Of a DNA stretch of 64,000 nt, positions 37,101 through 46,264 are shown piece by piece; position 1 is the first letter of the stretch, and each line of letters opens with the position of its first letter. The translations under genes were made by a program, and so were the position numbers. The stretch is taken from the NCBI GenBank assembly GCA_964653595.1, contig CAZZHH010000004.1, positions 1-64,000 on the forward strand, in the 5' to 3' direction. Under the pieces are notes generated by a model. That model was not told the origin of the DNA. It saw only the letters and a list, made by a program, of their open reading frames with translations, and ran no database searches. This DNA is from JBAXTE01 sp964653595 (GTDB taxonomy: Bacteria > Bacteroidota > Bacteroidia > Bacteroidales > WCHB1-69).

Positions 37101-38153
37101 TTACACAATAGGATCTGATGATTCAGCTTCTGCGGGTTTAACATTGTATTTTCGAATAGTTTGTATTACAATGATTGACAATACAGCCAAAACAAAAGCA
37201 CTAAAAGTAGAAACTACTACAATCAGCCATCTGACAGGATATGATTTTTTTTCCGCTTTATACGCACGATCTACCATAAACTTTTGGGGTAAGTTTTGTT
37301 CGGCATCTACTTTTGCCTCGTTATACTTCTCTCTTAACTCTGCAAGTTGTTTCACCTGACTCTCAAATAACTGACTTAAGGCTACATAAGCTCCTCCATA
37401 TTTTGCCAAGGTATCAATTTGTTGTTTAATCAGCATTGCCCCTTTTGTATTTCCCTTAGATAAAGCGATAGCGTATTGTTCATTAAAACGTTCAGCTTGA
37501 GATTCATAATTTGTAATCCCAAGTTGACGAATTTTATTTAAGGAATCTTCATTTACTTTCATTTCGTGTAATAACGTATTATGCTCTTTTTCAATTATCT
37601 TAAAACCCTGAATTGCACGCTCTTTCTGTATCTCATTTTTTACAGTATCTACTAAATCGGAAATTTCGTTAGCAATATTGGCAGCCATTTGAGGATCTTT
37701 ATCTAAAACAGTAACTTCAACTGCCATAAATTCAGTTCTCTTAAATGTAATATTTGATTCAAATTCTTTATATAAGTCCGTGATTTTAGTTTTGGAATCT
37801 GGCTTTATATCATAATGTTTAAAAAGGTCAAACTTTTTTATTACTCGTTGTTTAATTTTAGATGAATAAAGTATTTGCAACATCTGTTCTGCTTCCTCTT
37901 CTGCTCCAAACTCCATAATATCCTGTTTCCCACCAGTATTGGAGGATATTAAAGCCTTTGAGATAGAATTTGTAGATACTGGGAACATTATGACAGACGA
38001 CTTATATTTTGGGGTTATAAACATTGGAGAAGAGAACAAGGAGCTTAAGATAATCGAAGCAACAACAACAATAATCAGTGTTAACCGCCAATGCCATAGA
38101 AACAATAACAAATTGGTAGAATTAAAATCGAAAGAATTTTGAGTTGATTTCAT
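37101..38153 (-). CDS. Wzz-type polysaccharide chain-length determinant
   Basis: The protein is 350 residues. A membrane helix lies near residues 20-45 (LTLIIVVVASIILSSLFSSP) and another near 305-330 (WLIVVVSTFSAFVLAVLSII), with a long helical, coiled-coil-prone periplasmic part between them. The early YKSSVIMFPV and later proline-rich region before TM2 (SYPVRW) fit Wzz. There is no tyrosine kinase domain at the C-terminus. It is the first gene of a two-gene unit with the Wzy-like protein. Confidence 0.85.
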   Translation of the reverse strand: MKSTQNSFDFNSTNLLLFLWHWRLTLIIVVVASIILSSLFSSPMFITPKYKSSVIMFPVSTNSISKALISSNTGGKQDIMEFGAEEEAEQMLQILYSSKIKQRVIKKFDLFKHYDIKPDSKTKITDLYKEFESNITFKRTEFMAVEVTVLDKDPQMAANIANEISDLVDTVKNEIQKERAIQGFKIIEKEHNTLLHEMKVNEDSLNKIRQLGITNYESQAERFNEQYAIALSKGNTKGAMLIKQQIDTLAKYGGAYVALSQLFESQVKQLAELREKYNEAKVDAEQNLPQKFMVDRAYKAEKKSYPVRWLIVVVSTFSAFVLAVLSIIVIQTIRKYNVKPAEAESSDPIV

Positions 38154-38544
38154 TCAGTATAGTTTTTAAAGTGAATAACCTATTTTTTACGCAACAAATT
38201 TACAAAAAACCATTGATTTTCCTATTAAATAAAGAACAGATAACGCCAATAATATAAATATATTTCAAATGCGATGAATAAAATGAAAAACATATACTTG
38301 CATTGGCTATTCCATACAAAAATAAAATTTAGCATTTTTTCAAAAGTTAGGGATCATCTATATTTAGCAAAAAAAAAGAGCCTATCAAAGGCACTTTTTT
38401 AAAGGGATAAAACTTCAAAATCAGAGTAATAACACTCTATATTCTGCAATTTATACTTAATAAATCAATTGAAATAACACCGCTTTCAAAATTGATATCC
38501 AGAGTTATAACAATCAGGCTACGATATTTCAATCATTAAAAATG
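38154..38544. other. Intergenic region between trxA and the wzz unit
   Basis: These 391 bases hold no gene-like frame. Visible items are the wzz promoter box at 38195 and a weak imperfect hairpin near 38379-38394, flanked by an A run that would give a T run on the minus strand. The hairpin could end the dnaE-trxA transcript but has only about 3 solid pairs. No RNA gene was recognised. Confidence 0.5.
38195..38202 (-). promoter_or_regulatory. -7 promoter box of the wzz unit
   Basis: On the minus strand this reads TAAATTTG, 41 bases before the wzz ATG at 38153. Confidence 0.55.
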
Positions 38545-38862
38545 TTACAGTAATGCTTTAAGTTTAGCTTCTAATGTAGCTTTATTGGTAGCACCTACTT
38601 GTTTATCCACAATTTCTCCATTTTTGAAGAAAAGAATGGTTGGAATATTTCTTATTCCGAAGGTAGAAGTTACTTCAGAGTTTTCATCTACATTTACCTT
38701 TCCAATTACTGCCTTCCCTTCGTATTCAGCAGCTAATTCATTCACCAGAGGACCAACTAAGCGGCAAGGGCCACACCATTCTGCCCAAAAGTCAACAATT
38801 GCTGGTTTGTCTGATTTTAATACTAATTCTTCAAAATTGCTGTCTGTAAATTCTAAAGCCAT
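38545..38862 (-). CDS. trxA: Thioredoxin
   Basis: This is a cytoplasmic protein-disulfide reductant of 105 residues. The active site WCGPC has C30 and C33, and the cis-proline loop is RNIPTIL. There is no signal peptide. It starts 27 bases after the dnaE stop with no promoter box between them, so it is read from the dnaE transcript. Confidence 0.95.
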   Translation of the reverse strand: MALEFTDSNFEELVLKSDKPAIVDFWAEWCGPCRLVGPLVNELAAEYEGKAVIGKVNVDENSEVTSTFGIRNIPTILFFKNGEIVDKQVGATNKATLEAKLKALL

Positions 38863-38889
38863 AATTTTATTTTTTTATTGGTTAATATT

Positions 38890-41800
38890 TTAATTTAAAG
38901 TTACTTTCATATCGTAATTTTTTGCTTCATGAACAAAGTCAACAACATTTACTCGAAATTTGTTCGAAACAAGATCAATTGCTTTATCGTTTGAGTTCTT
39001 AATTTTAATTTTCAAAGCACAACTTCCAGACATATCCAGAACTATTTTAGAAAGAAGATCTACTAAAGCGGTATTCACGTCTTCTTTATCTACTTCTATG
39101 GTTATTGATTTTGCATATTTTTCGAGCACATCCGAAAGCAACATCATTTCTACAACTTTGAAATCAGGATCAGGGTTTGACTCTTTTTTCCAGGTAGGAA
39201 TAGTGATTCTGCCTTTAACATACACAAAAAGGCCAATTTCAAAAAATTTCTTGAAATTCAAATAATCTTCTTTAAAAAGGGTAATTTGCATTTCTGCATT
39301 ATAGTCTTCAATGGTAATTCTCCCATAAGGATTCCCATTTTTGGCAACATTATGTTGAACTGCAGTTACAACACCGCCGAATGTAACCTCTTTATTTACA
39401 AAACTTCGCAATGATTCGTTTAATTTTTCAATCTTTGTATTACAAAAATTATCCAGTACCAAACGATGCTCATCTAAAGGATGCCCAGAAATATAAAAAC
39501 CGGTAACTTCATTTTCATATTTAAGTTGTTGTAAATTGCTCCATTTTTCGCATTCAGGCATTTCTGGATCTGGCAGAACATCATCTCCATTTTCGTCCCC
39601 AAATAAGGATATTTGAGCAGAATTTTTATTCTCTTGATAGGAAGTAACAAACTTAATCATTTTTTCAATAAAGGAGCTGTTCTCTTTGTCGACATAAAAA
39701 AACTGAGCACGATGAATATTTTTAAAGCCATCAAAAGCTCCGGCTTTAGCAAGCGATTCTAGCACCCTTTTGTTACACGTGCGCAAGTTGATTCTTTTCA
39801 TAAAGTCAAAGATCGACAAAAAGGGACCATTAGATGTTCTTTCCTCAATCAAAGCCTCCACAGCTCCTTCTCCAACACCTTTAATAGCAGCCATTCCGAA
39901 ACGAATTTCCCCAGTGGAGTTCACGGTAAATTTCAATTGCGATTCATTTACGTCAGGACCAATAACATGCAAGTTCATTCGTTTAGACTCATCTACGAAT
40001 TTCGAAATTTCATCGATATTACTAAGATTATTGGTTAAGTTGGCCGCCATAAACTCGGCAGGAAAGTGAGCTTTTAGATATGCTGTTTGGTAAGCTACGT
40101 AGGAATAACAAGTGGAATGAGATTTATTAAAAGCATATTCTGCAAATGCCTCCCAATCGTGCCATATTTTTTCAATTTTTTGCTTTTCCATGCCACGTTC
40201 AACGCAACCCTCTACAAATTTTGCTTTAAGTTTTTGCATTACATCGAGCTGTTTTTTTCCCATTGCTTTTCGAAGGGTATCTGCTTCTCCCTTGGAAAAC
40301 CCAGCCATTGCTTGAGACAACAACATCACCTGTTCTTGATACACGGTAATTCCATAAGTCTCATTTAAATACTCCTCCATCACAGGATAGGGATATTCAA
40401 TAATTTCTTTACCAAATTTGCGGTTAATGAAATTTGGAATATACTGCATGGGTCCGGGGCGATACAAAGCATTCATAGCAATAATATCTTCAAAACGATC
40501 CGGTTTGAGTTCTTGCAAATACTTTTTCATTCCTGCCGATTCAAACTGAAATACAGCTGTTGTATCGCCATTACTAAATAATTGATATGTTTTAGGGTCA
40601 TCAATTGGGATGGCTTCAATATCTATGTCAATATTATGTCGAAGTTTAATATTGGTCAAAGTATCTTGAATAATGGATAATGTTTTTAATCCTAGAAAGT
40701 CCATTTTGAGTAACCCAACAGATTCTACCAATTTTCCTTCAAATTGAGTTACCGGAATATTAGAATCTTTTGCCCTTCCAATGGGAGCAAAATTAGTTAA
40801 GTCCTCAGGTCCGATAATTACTCCACAAGCATGAACTCCAGTATTTCTTACTGATCCTTCTAGTGTTTGCGCAAATTTTAGGGTTTTACGCACTAAATCC
40901 GACCCATTTTCACTAGCATCTTGAAGTTCGGGCACTTTACTAATTGCATCTGCAATTTTAACTTTGGGACCTTCTGGAATTAGTTTTGCCAAACGATCTG
41001 CCTCAGGGAGAGGCAACTTGAGCACACGCGCTACGTCTCGGATTGCAGAACGGGCAGCCATAGAGCCAAAAGTAATGATTTGTGAGACTTTTTCTTTGCC
41101 GTATTTCTCAATAACGTAGTTCATAACTTTTTCGCGACCATAATCATCAAAATCAATATCCACATCAGGCATTGAAATACGTTCTGGATTTAGAAAACGC
41201 TCAAAAAGTAATTTATATTTAATTGGGTCTATATTTGTAATTTCTAAACAATATGCGACCGCTGATCCAGCAGCAGATCCTCTTCCTGGGCCAACCCGTA
41301 CACCCATTTTTCGGGCTTCTTTAATAAAATCCCATGTAATTAAAAAGTAGCCAGGAAATCCCATTTTTTTGATCACACTCAACTCAAAATCCATTCTTTC
41401 TTGGATAACGGGGGTGATTTCGGGCCAACGAGAATTAGCTCCTTTCCATGCTAAGTGTTCTAAATAGGAATATTCATCCGAAAAATCCTCTGGTATTGGA
41501 AATATGGGCAATACTACATCGCGTTGTAATTTATAATCTTCAACCTTTCCAACAATTTCTTGAGTATTTTCTATCGCATCCATAAACTCTGGAAAAAGCT
41601 CATCCATCTCTTGAGGAGTTTTCAGAAACTCATTTCCGGTATAATGCAAACCTTCAGTATCATCAATATCTTTTCCTGTGTTGAGACAAATTAGAATGGT
41701 ATGGGCATCAAAATCATCTTTATTTATATAATGAACATCGTTGGTGGCAATTAATTTAACCCCATATTCATTAGAGAGCTGTCTGAATGCATGATTTACC

Positions 41801-42393
41801 ATCTTTTGTTCCGGATATCCATGATTTTGAAGTTCAAAATAGAAATCATCTTTAAAAATGGCAAGGTACTTTTCTACGATTGGATATACGCCATCGAAAT
41901 TAAAAATAAAATGACTATAATCTCTCCCCTTTTCAATCGGATTATAGCGCATAATAGCTTGGGGTAGCTCACCACCTAAGCAAGCTGAAGTTGCAATGAT
42001 GCCTTCGCTATACTTTTCAAGAATTTCAAAATCGATACGTGGGGTGTAATAAAACCCCTCCGTAAAACCAATAGAGACTAATTTTGATAAATTTTTATAC
42101 CCTTGATGATTTTTTGCTAATAAAATTAGATGATATCCACTTCGGTCGTCTTTTCCACTTTGATTAAATCTAGATTTATCGGTAATGTAAACTTCGCAGC
42201 CTAAAATGGGTTTAATATCATTCTTTACACATGTGTTATAAAAATCTAGGACTCCATACATATTGCCATGATCGGTAATTGCAATAGCATTCATTCCCGA
42301 TTCTTTCACTTTAGCAATGAGACCTTGAATACTAGCCGCTCCATCGAGGATAGAATACTGTGTGTGAACATGTAAATGAGTAAAATTGGGCAT
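38890..42393 (-). CDS. dnaE: DNA polymerase III subunit alpha
   Basis: This is the replicative polymerase catalytic subunit, 1167 residues. The PHP domain opens with THLHVHTQYSILDGAAS. The palm carries the catalytic acidic residues in PDVDIDFDDYGREK, near residue 405. Helix-hairpin-helix and OB-fold regions follow. QISLF at residues 927-931 fits the internal sliding-clamp motif, close to the E. coli position (QADMF at 920-924). The frame extends upstream to 42456, but MPNF at 42393 is the family start. The promoter box at 42432 falls within the longer frame. The length and single PHP domain indicate DnaE1, not DnaE2 or PolC. Confidence 0.95.
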   Translation of the reverse strand: MPNFTHLHVHTQYSILDGAASIQGLIAKVKESGMNAIAITDHGNMYGVLDFYNTCVKNDIKPILGCEVYITDKSRFNQSGKDDRSGYHLILLAKNHQGYKNLSKLVSIGFTEGFYYTPRIDFEILEKYSEGIIATSACLGGELPQAIMRYNPIEKGRDYSHFIFNFDGVYPIVEKYLAIFKDDFYFELQNHGYPEQKMVNHAFRQLSNEYGVKLIATNDVHYINKDDFDAHTILICLNTGKDIDDTEGLHYTGNEFLKTPQEMDELFPEFMDAIENTQEIVGKVEDYKLQRDVVLPIFPIPEDFSDEYSYLEHLAWKGANSRWPEITPVIQERMDFELSVIKKMGFPGYFLITWDFIKEARKMGVRVGPGRGSAAGSAVAYCLEITNIDPIKYKLLFERFLNPERISMPDVDIDFDDYGREKVMNYVIEKYGKEKVSQIITFGSMAARSAIRDVARVLKLPLPEADRLAKLIPEGPKVKIADAISKVPELQDASENGSDLVRKTLKFAQTLEGSVRNTGVHACGVIIGPEDLTNFAPIGRAKDSNIPVTQFEGKLVESVGLLKMDFLGLKTLSIIQDTLTNIKLRHNIDIDIEAIPIDDPKTYQLFSNGDTTAVFQFESAGMKKYLQELKPDRFEDIIAMNALYRPGPMQYIPNFINRKFGKEIIEYPYPVMEEYLNETYGITVYQEQVMLLSQAMAGFSKGEADTLRKAMGKKQLDVMQKLKAKFVEGCVERGMEKQKIEKIWHDWEAFAEYAFNKSHSTCYSYVAYQTAYLKAHFPAEFMAANLTNNLSNIDEISKFVDESKRMNLHVIGPDVNESQLKFTVNSTGEIRFGMAAIKGVGEGAVEALIEERTSNGPFLSIFDFMKRINLRTCNKRVLESLAKAGAFDGFKNIHRAQFFYVDKENSSFIEKMIKFVTSYQENKNSAQISLFGDENGDDVLPDPEMPECEKWSNLQQLKYENEVTGFYISGHPLDEHRLVLDNFCNTKIEKLNESLRSFVNKEVTFGGVVTAVQHNVAKNGNPYGRITIEDYNAEMQITLFKEDYLNFKKFFEIGLFVYVKGRITIPTWKKESNPDPDFKVVEMMLLSDVLEKYAKSITIEVDKEDVNTALVDLLSKIVLDMSGSCALKIKIKNSNDKAIDLVSNKFRVNVVDFVHEAKNYDMKVTLN

Positions 42394-42431
42394 AATTATC
42401 AAAAAGTAGTGTTGTTGTTTGCAATATTTTC

Positions 42432-42439
42432 CAAAATTA
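42432..42439 (-). promoter_or_regulatory. -7 promoter box of dnaE
   Basis: On the minus strand this reads TAATTTTG, 38 bases before the dnaE ATG at 42393. It supports that start over the upstream frame extension. Confidence 0.55.
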
Positions 42440-42619
42440 CAAAGAAACTCCGACAAATGAACTCTTGTTTAATAAGTTGTTGAAAAGTTTTAGAGTATGC
42501 ATAAAAAAGCAGTTTACTCAATTACTTTCAAAATATTGCGAATGATGCAAACATAATTATACACCGAGCTTTGTTAATTAAAACTTGAAAAAGAGAGTAC
42601 ATTAAACATAAAATTAGTA

Positions 42620-42627
42620 TAATTTTG
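42620..42627 (+). promoter_or_regulatory. -7 promoter box of parC
   Basis: TAATTTTG matches TAnnTTTG, 20 bases before the parC ATG at 42648. Confidence 0.55.
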
Positions 42628-42647
42628 CAGAAATTGCAATAAAACAC

Positions 42648-45329
42648 ATGACAACAGATGAATTAGACCACATATACAGTGAGTCAACTAATAACAACGA
42701 GCCCATAGATGAAACTGCTGAAGACACCAAGCTTCACAGAATTACAAACATACAAAGTATGTTTAAAAATTGGTGGTTAGATTACGCCTCTTATGTTGTC
42801 CTTCAGCGAGCGGTTCCAGATATTATTGATGGGTTTAAGCCTGTTCAACGAAGGATAATGCACTCGATGTGGGAATTGGAAGATGGAAGGTACAACAAAG
42901 TTGCCAACATCATAGGTAACACGATGAAATATCACCCACATGGAGATAGATCTATTGGGGATGCAATCACACAGCTGGGACAAAAAGAGCTCTTAATAGA
43001 TATGCAGGGGAACTGGGGGAATATTTTAACAGGAGATTCTGCAGCTGCACCTCGATATATCGAAGCCAGACTTTCAAAATTTGCACTTGATGTAGTGTAT
43101 AATCCCAAAACAACTCCATGGAAGTCGTCTTACGATGGGAGAAATAAAGAGCCCATTGTGCTACCCGTTAAATTTCCCTTATTGCTTGCTCAAGGCGTAG
43201 AGGGTATAGCTGTAGGTTTGGCTAGTAAAATTCTACCTCATAATTTCAATGAACTGATTGATGCCTCAATTGCCCACTTACAAAACAAACCTTTTGAGTT
43301 GTACCCTGATTTTCAAACTGGCGGATTGATAGATGTTACAAAATACAACGATGGAATCCGTGGAGGGAAAGTTAGAGTTAGAGCTAAAATAAGTGTGTTA
43401 GACAAAAAAACACTGGTAATAAAAGAGATTCCATTCACCTCCACTACCTCTTCGCTTATCGACAGTATTCTTCAAGCAAATGAAAAAGGAAAAATAAAAA
43501 TTAGGAAAATCGATGACAACACTGCCGAAAATGTTGAAATACTGATTCATCTTGTCCCAAATATTTCCCCCGATCAAACCATTGATGCGTTGTATGCTTT
43601 TACAAATTGTGAAATTTCTTTATCTCCAAATACTTGTGTTATTAGCAATAACACTCCCATATTTCCGAGTATTTCTGAACTACTTATAGAGTCTACTACC
43701 CACACTGTTTCCCTTTTAAAATCGGAGCTTGATATTCGCTTAGCTGAATTACAAGAACAGTGGCATTTCTCTTCTCTTGAGAAAATTTTCATTGAAAATA
43801 GAATCTATATTTTAATTGAAGATTGTGAAACATGGGAGAGTGTTATCGAAACCATTAATAAAGGACTCAATCCTTTTAAATCAATATTCAAAAGGGAGAT
43901 TACCAGAGAGGATATTATCCGTTTAACTGAAATAAAAATTAAACGCATTTCCAAATTTGATAGTTTTAAAGCAGACGAGTTAATTAATAACATTGAAATT
44001 GAGATGGAAGAAGTATTAAATCATCTCAACAATTTGATCGATTATGCTATCAACTATTACCGTCAAATTAAGAAAAAACATGGAAAAGGCAGAGAACGAA
44101 AAACGGAAATTAGAAATTTTGAAAACATTGAAGCTCAGCTAGTAGCCGTTGCTAACCAAAAGCTTTACGTCAATAGAAGTGAGGGGTTTGTTGGATTCAG
44201 TTTAAAAAAGGATGAGTTTGTTTGCGATTGTTCTGATATTGACGATATAATTGTAATAAAAGCAGATGGCAAATTCTTAGTTACCAAAGTGTCCGATAAG
44301 AGCTTTGTTGGTCAAAACATCATCCATATTGATGTTTTCAAAAAAAATGACGACCGTACTGTTTATCATTTGATATACACCGATGGTCCCTATGGGAATG
44401 TGATGGCAAAACGGTTTTCTATTGGAGGGGTAACTCGCGATAAAGAATATGATTTAACAAAGGGTGCTAAAAACTCCAAAGTACTCTATTTTTCAGCTAA
44501 TGCAAATGGCGAAGCTGAAAAGATAAAAGTGTTTTTAAAACCTAAACCTAAATTAAAAAAGCTCTCTTTTGAATTTAATTTCGGCACTTTAAATGTCAAA
44601 AATCGGAATTCGATGGGGAACATTTTAAGTAGAAATCCTATTAAGCGAATTGATTTGATTGAAAAAGGAGCTTCCACCCTCTCTGCATTAGAATTGTGGT
44701 ACGACGAAACGGTAATGAGGCTCAATACGGAAAATAGAGGTAAATCACTTGGTTTATTTAAAGGGAAACACCAACTATTAACTATTTATAAATCTGGGTA
44801 TTACTATACTAAAAAAGTAGATTTAACACTCCATTTTGAAGATGACTTGCTCTGTATTGAACGTTTTAAACCAAACAAGCCAATCACCGTTTTGTACCAA
44901 GAACTGGATAGCAAGAAGTATTTCATAAAACGTTTTTTACCTGAATTAAGTGACAAAAAGGTTGAATTCTTTTCAAATCCTTCCAACATTTTAATCCTAT
45001 TAATCTCAAATGACTATTTACCTATAGCTGACATTAAATGGAAAAAGAAGAATGGCGACCTGATCAATGAGTCTGTCGAGTTATCTTCCTTGGTTGAGAT
45101 AATGAGTATTAAAGCAAAAGGGAAACGATTACCATATGAATCTATTAAATCTGCTACACTTCTTGATCCATTGCCATACGATGAAATCGAAGAGATGGAT
45201 GAAGAATCTGAAATTGAAAATCCTGAACTCGAAGAACTATGGAATAATCCAAATTCATTGATAGACGAAGTAACCCCAATTATAAAAGTAAACGACGACG
45301 AAGAACCTAAGCAGATGACCTTATTTTAA
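42648..45329 (+). CDS. parC: DNA topoisomerase IV subunit A
   Basis: ParC is the breakage-reunion subunit of topoisomerase IV, which unlinks daughter chromosomes. The 893-residue protein has catalytic Y137 in AAAPRYIEARL, the KYHPHGDRSIGDA helix, tower and coiled-coil regions, and a degenerate C-terminal pinwheel without a GyrA box. That lack separates it from GyrA at 15666. The extreme C-terminus is EPKQMTLF, which fits the sliding-clamp-binding consensus. parE is not adjacent. A MarR-like gene follows after 12 bases. The N-terminal 35 residues are an acidic extension. Confidence 0.9.
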   Translation: MTTDELDHIYSESTNNNEPIDETAEDTKLHRITNIQSMFKNWWLDYASYVVLQRAVPDIIDGFKPVQRRIMHSMWELEDGRYNKVANIIGNTMKYHPHGDRSIGDAITQLGQKELLIDMQGNWGNILTGDSAAAPRYIEARLSKFALDVVYNPKTTPWKSSYDGRNKEPIVLPVKFPLLLAQGVEGIAVGLASKILPHNFNELIDASIAHLQNKPFELYPDFQTGGLIDVTKYNDGIRGGKVRVRAKISVLDKKTLVIKEIPFTSTTSSLIDSILQANEKGKIKIRKIDDNTAENVEILIHLVPNISPDQTIDALYAFTNCEISLSPNTCVISNNTPIFPSISELLIESTTHTVSLLKSELDIRLAELQEQWHFSSLEKIFIENRIYILIEDCETWESVIETINKGLNPFKSIFKREITREDIIRLTEIKIKRISKFDSFKADELINNIEIEMEEVLNHLNNLIDYAINYYRQIKKKHGKGRERKTEIRNFENIEAQLVAVANQKLYVNRSEGFVGFSLKKDEFVCDCSDIDDIIVIKADGKFLVTKVSDKSFVGQNIIHIDVFKKNDDRTVYHLIYTDGPYGNVMAKRFSIGGVTRDKEYDLTKGAKNSKVLYFSANANGEAEKIKVFLKPKPKLKKLSFEFNFGTLNVKNRNSMGNILSRNPIKRIDLIEKGASTLSALELWYDETVMRLNTENRGKSLGLFKGKHQLLTIYKSGYYYTKKVDLTLHFEDDLLCIERFKPNKPITVLYQELDSKKYFIKRFLPELSDKKVEFFSNPSNILILLISNDYLPIADIKWKKKNGDLINESVELSSLVEIMSIKAKGKRLPYESIKSATLLDPLPYDEIEEMDEESEIENPELEELWNNPNSLIDEVTPIIKVNDDEEPKQMTLF

Positions 45330-45341
45330 CCAATTTTTATT

Positions 45342-45962
45342 ATGGAAGCACAAAAAATGGACGGACTAAAGATTGTTGAACTAGTATGTTTATACCAAAT
45401 GTACTATTCAGAAACCAAAAACGAGAACCTTAAAAGCTTTAGTGCTTGGTTGTCAAAAAACGCAGAAGGAAATGGAAACGATGAAGAGACTGCTTCTGAA
45501 GAGATTATGAACATTAGTATCATTGATTCTTTAATTAGGATTTCAAAATTCATTAAACTTTTTCATAAAGACGTTTTTAACCAACATCAAATTAAAACAT
45601 TCGAGGAGTATAAGTTTTTACAGACCATTAAGATGATGGAAAATCCTGCTAAATCTGATGTTTACACGAGTACAATAACCGAATTAACTACTGGCGCAAA
45701 AATTATGAAACGCCTGATAGAAATGGGATTTGTGAAAGAATTTGATGATAAAATTGATAAACGAATTAAAAGAATTAAACTAACAAATAAAGGACTAAAG
45801 GAGATTTCAGATGTGGAATCTTCTATCCATCTTAACAACGATAAGATTTTATCTTTCACTCCCATTCAAGATAAAACGATTTTATTGCAAATATTAAATT
45901 CTATGAACGGATACCATACAGAATTATATAACACAAATCCTGAAAAGTTTACAAGTCTATAA
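45342..45962 (+). CDS. MarR-like winged-helix protein
   Basis: The protein is 206 residues. A helical N-terminal half is followed by a winged helix: FEEYKFLQTIKMM, SDVYTSTITELTTGAKIMKRLIEMGFVKEF, a wing, then KRIKLTNKGLKEISDVE. The order (helices, recognition helix, wing, return to helix) is that of MarR-type regulators. It is read with parC, 12 bases downstream. The target genes and any ligand are unknown. The first in-frame ATG (45342) was used; a second ATG lies seven codons later. Confidence 0.72.
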   Translation: MEAQKMDGLKIVELVCLYQMYYSETKNENLKSFSAWLSKNAEGNGNDEETASEEIMNISIIDSLIRISKFIKLFHKDVFNQHQIKTFEEYKFLQTIKMMENPAKSDVYTSTITELTTGAKIMKRLIEMGFVKEFDDKIDKRIKRIKLTNKGLKEISDVESSIHLNNDKILSFTPIQDKTILLQILNSMNGYHTELYNTNPEKFTSL

Positions 45963-45995
45963 ATTCGATGTTGCTTGGTTAATACAAGAGGTGAA

Positions 45996-46015
45996 TATGA
46001 ATCCGAAGCTATAAC
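45996..46015 (-). repeat. Remnant of tRNA-Met anticodon region
   Basis: These 20 bases match the anticodon-arm and D-arm part of tRNA-Met (46213-46232) at 18 of 20 positions, in the same orientation. No other part of a tRNA is recognisable around it. It appears to be the oldest of three copies. Confidence 0.5.
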
Positions 46016-46039
46016 TTGTAATATAGTTTTGTCTGAAAT

Positions 46040-46070
46040 AAAAAAAGCGACTTAAAAAAGTCGCTTTTTC
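46040..46070. terminator. Duplicated terminator hairpin, older copy
   Basis: AAAAAGCGACTT and AAGTCGCTTTTT form a strong stem with a short A-rich loop and a T run on either strand. It can end transcripts of the parC-MarR unit from one side and the tRNA unit from the other. The core AAAAAAAGCGACTTAAA is repeated 105 bases on at 46145. Confidence 0.8.
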
Positions 46071-46084
46071 TTTGTAGCGAGAAG

Positions 46085-46100
46085 TCCGTCAACTGACGGA
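46085..46100. repeat. 16-bp palindrome copy 1
   Basis: TCCGTCAACTGACGGA has 7-bp arms around a 2-base centre. It differs from the second copy only at one central base. Confidence 0.75.
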
Positions 46101-46110
46101 TGAACTCGTG

Positions 46111-46126
46111 TCCGTCAGCTGACGGA
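46111..46126. repeat. 16-bp palindrome copy 2
   Basis: TCCGTCAGCTGACGGA is a perfect palindrome. It lies 10 bases after copy 1, separated by TGAACTCGTG, which is tRNA-derived. Confidence 0.75.
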
Positions 46127-46144
46127 TATGAATCCGACGCAATC

Positions 46145-46170
46145 AAAAAAAGCGACTTAAATAGTCGCTT
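46145..46170 (-). terminator. Terminator of tRNA-Met
   Basis: AAGCGACT and AGTCGCTT form an 8-bp stem with a small loop. In the minus direction it starts 7 bases after the tRNA 3' end and finishes in a run of seven T residues. Confidence 0.8.
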
Positions 46171-46176
46171 GAAATG

Positions 46177-46250
46177 TAGCGGGGACGAGAGTTGAACTCG
46201 TGACCTCCGGGTTATGAATCCGACGCTCTAACCAACTGAGCTACCCCGCC
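46177..46250 (-). tRNA. tRNA-Met (anticodon CAT)
   Basis: This is a 74-nt cloverleaf. The acceptor GGCGGGG pairs with CCCCGCT, with a G-U closing pair, and the discriminator is A. The D arm is GCTCAGTTGGTTAGAGC. The anticodon loop TTCATAA gives CAT, and the T arm is ACGAGTTCAACTCTCGT. CCA is not encoded. The paired first base and the absence of three GC pairs in the anticodon stem argue for elongator Met rather than initiator. A tRNA-Ile modified at C34 shares this anticodon and cannot be fully excluded. Confidence 0.9.
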
Positions 46251-46264
46251 ATTATTTTAGAGTG

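Larger units (their letters stand above)
46073..46140 (-). pseudogene. Decayed tRNA-Met 3' half with two palindromes
   Basis: Read on the minus strand, this stretch shares GCGTCGGATTCATA, CACGAGTTCA and CGCTACA with tRNA-Met in the same order. The bases that form the 3' anticodon stem and the end of the T arm are replaced by palindromes TCCGTCAGCTGACGGA and TCCGTCAGTTGACGGA. It lacks the acceptor 5' strand and D arm, so it cannot be a working tRNA. Confidence 0.65.

Noticed and set aside
38379..38400. Hairpin with T run after trxA
   Set aside because: Only about three consecutive solid pairs (GCC/GGC) with a mismatch; too weak to call a terminator.
38603..38611. Perfect DnaA-box sequence TTATCCACA
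   Set aside because: It is isolated inside trxA with no cluster of further boxes or AT-rich unwinding region, so no origin is claimed.
39601..39615. QISLF motif in DnaE as a novelty
   Set aside because: It is the expected internal clamp-binding motif of the replicative polymerase, useful only as a calibration for the ParC and 7101-7376 motifs.
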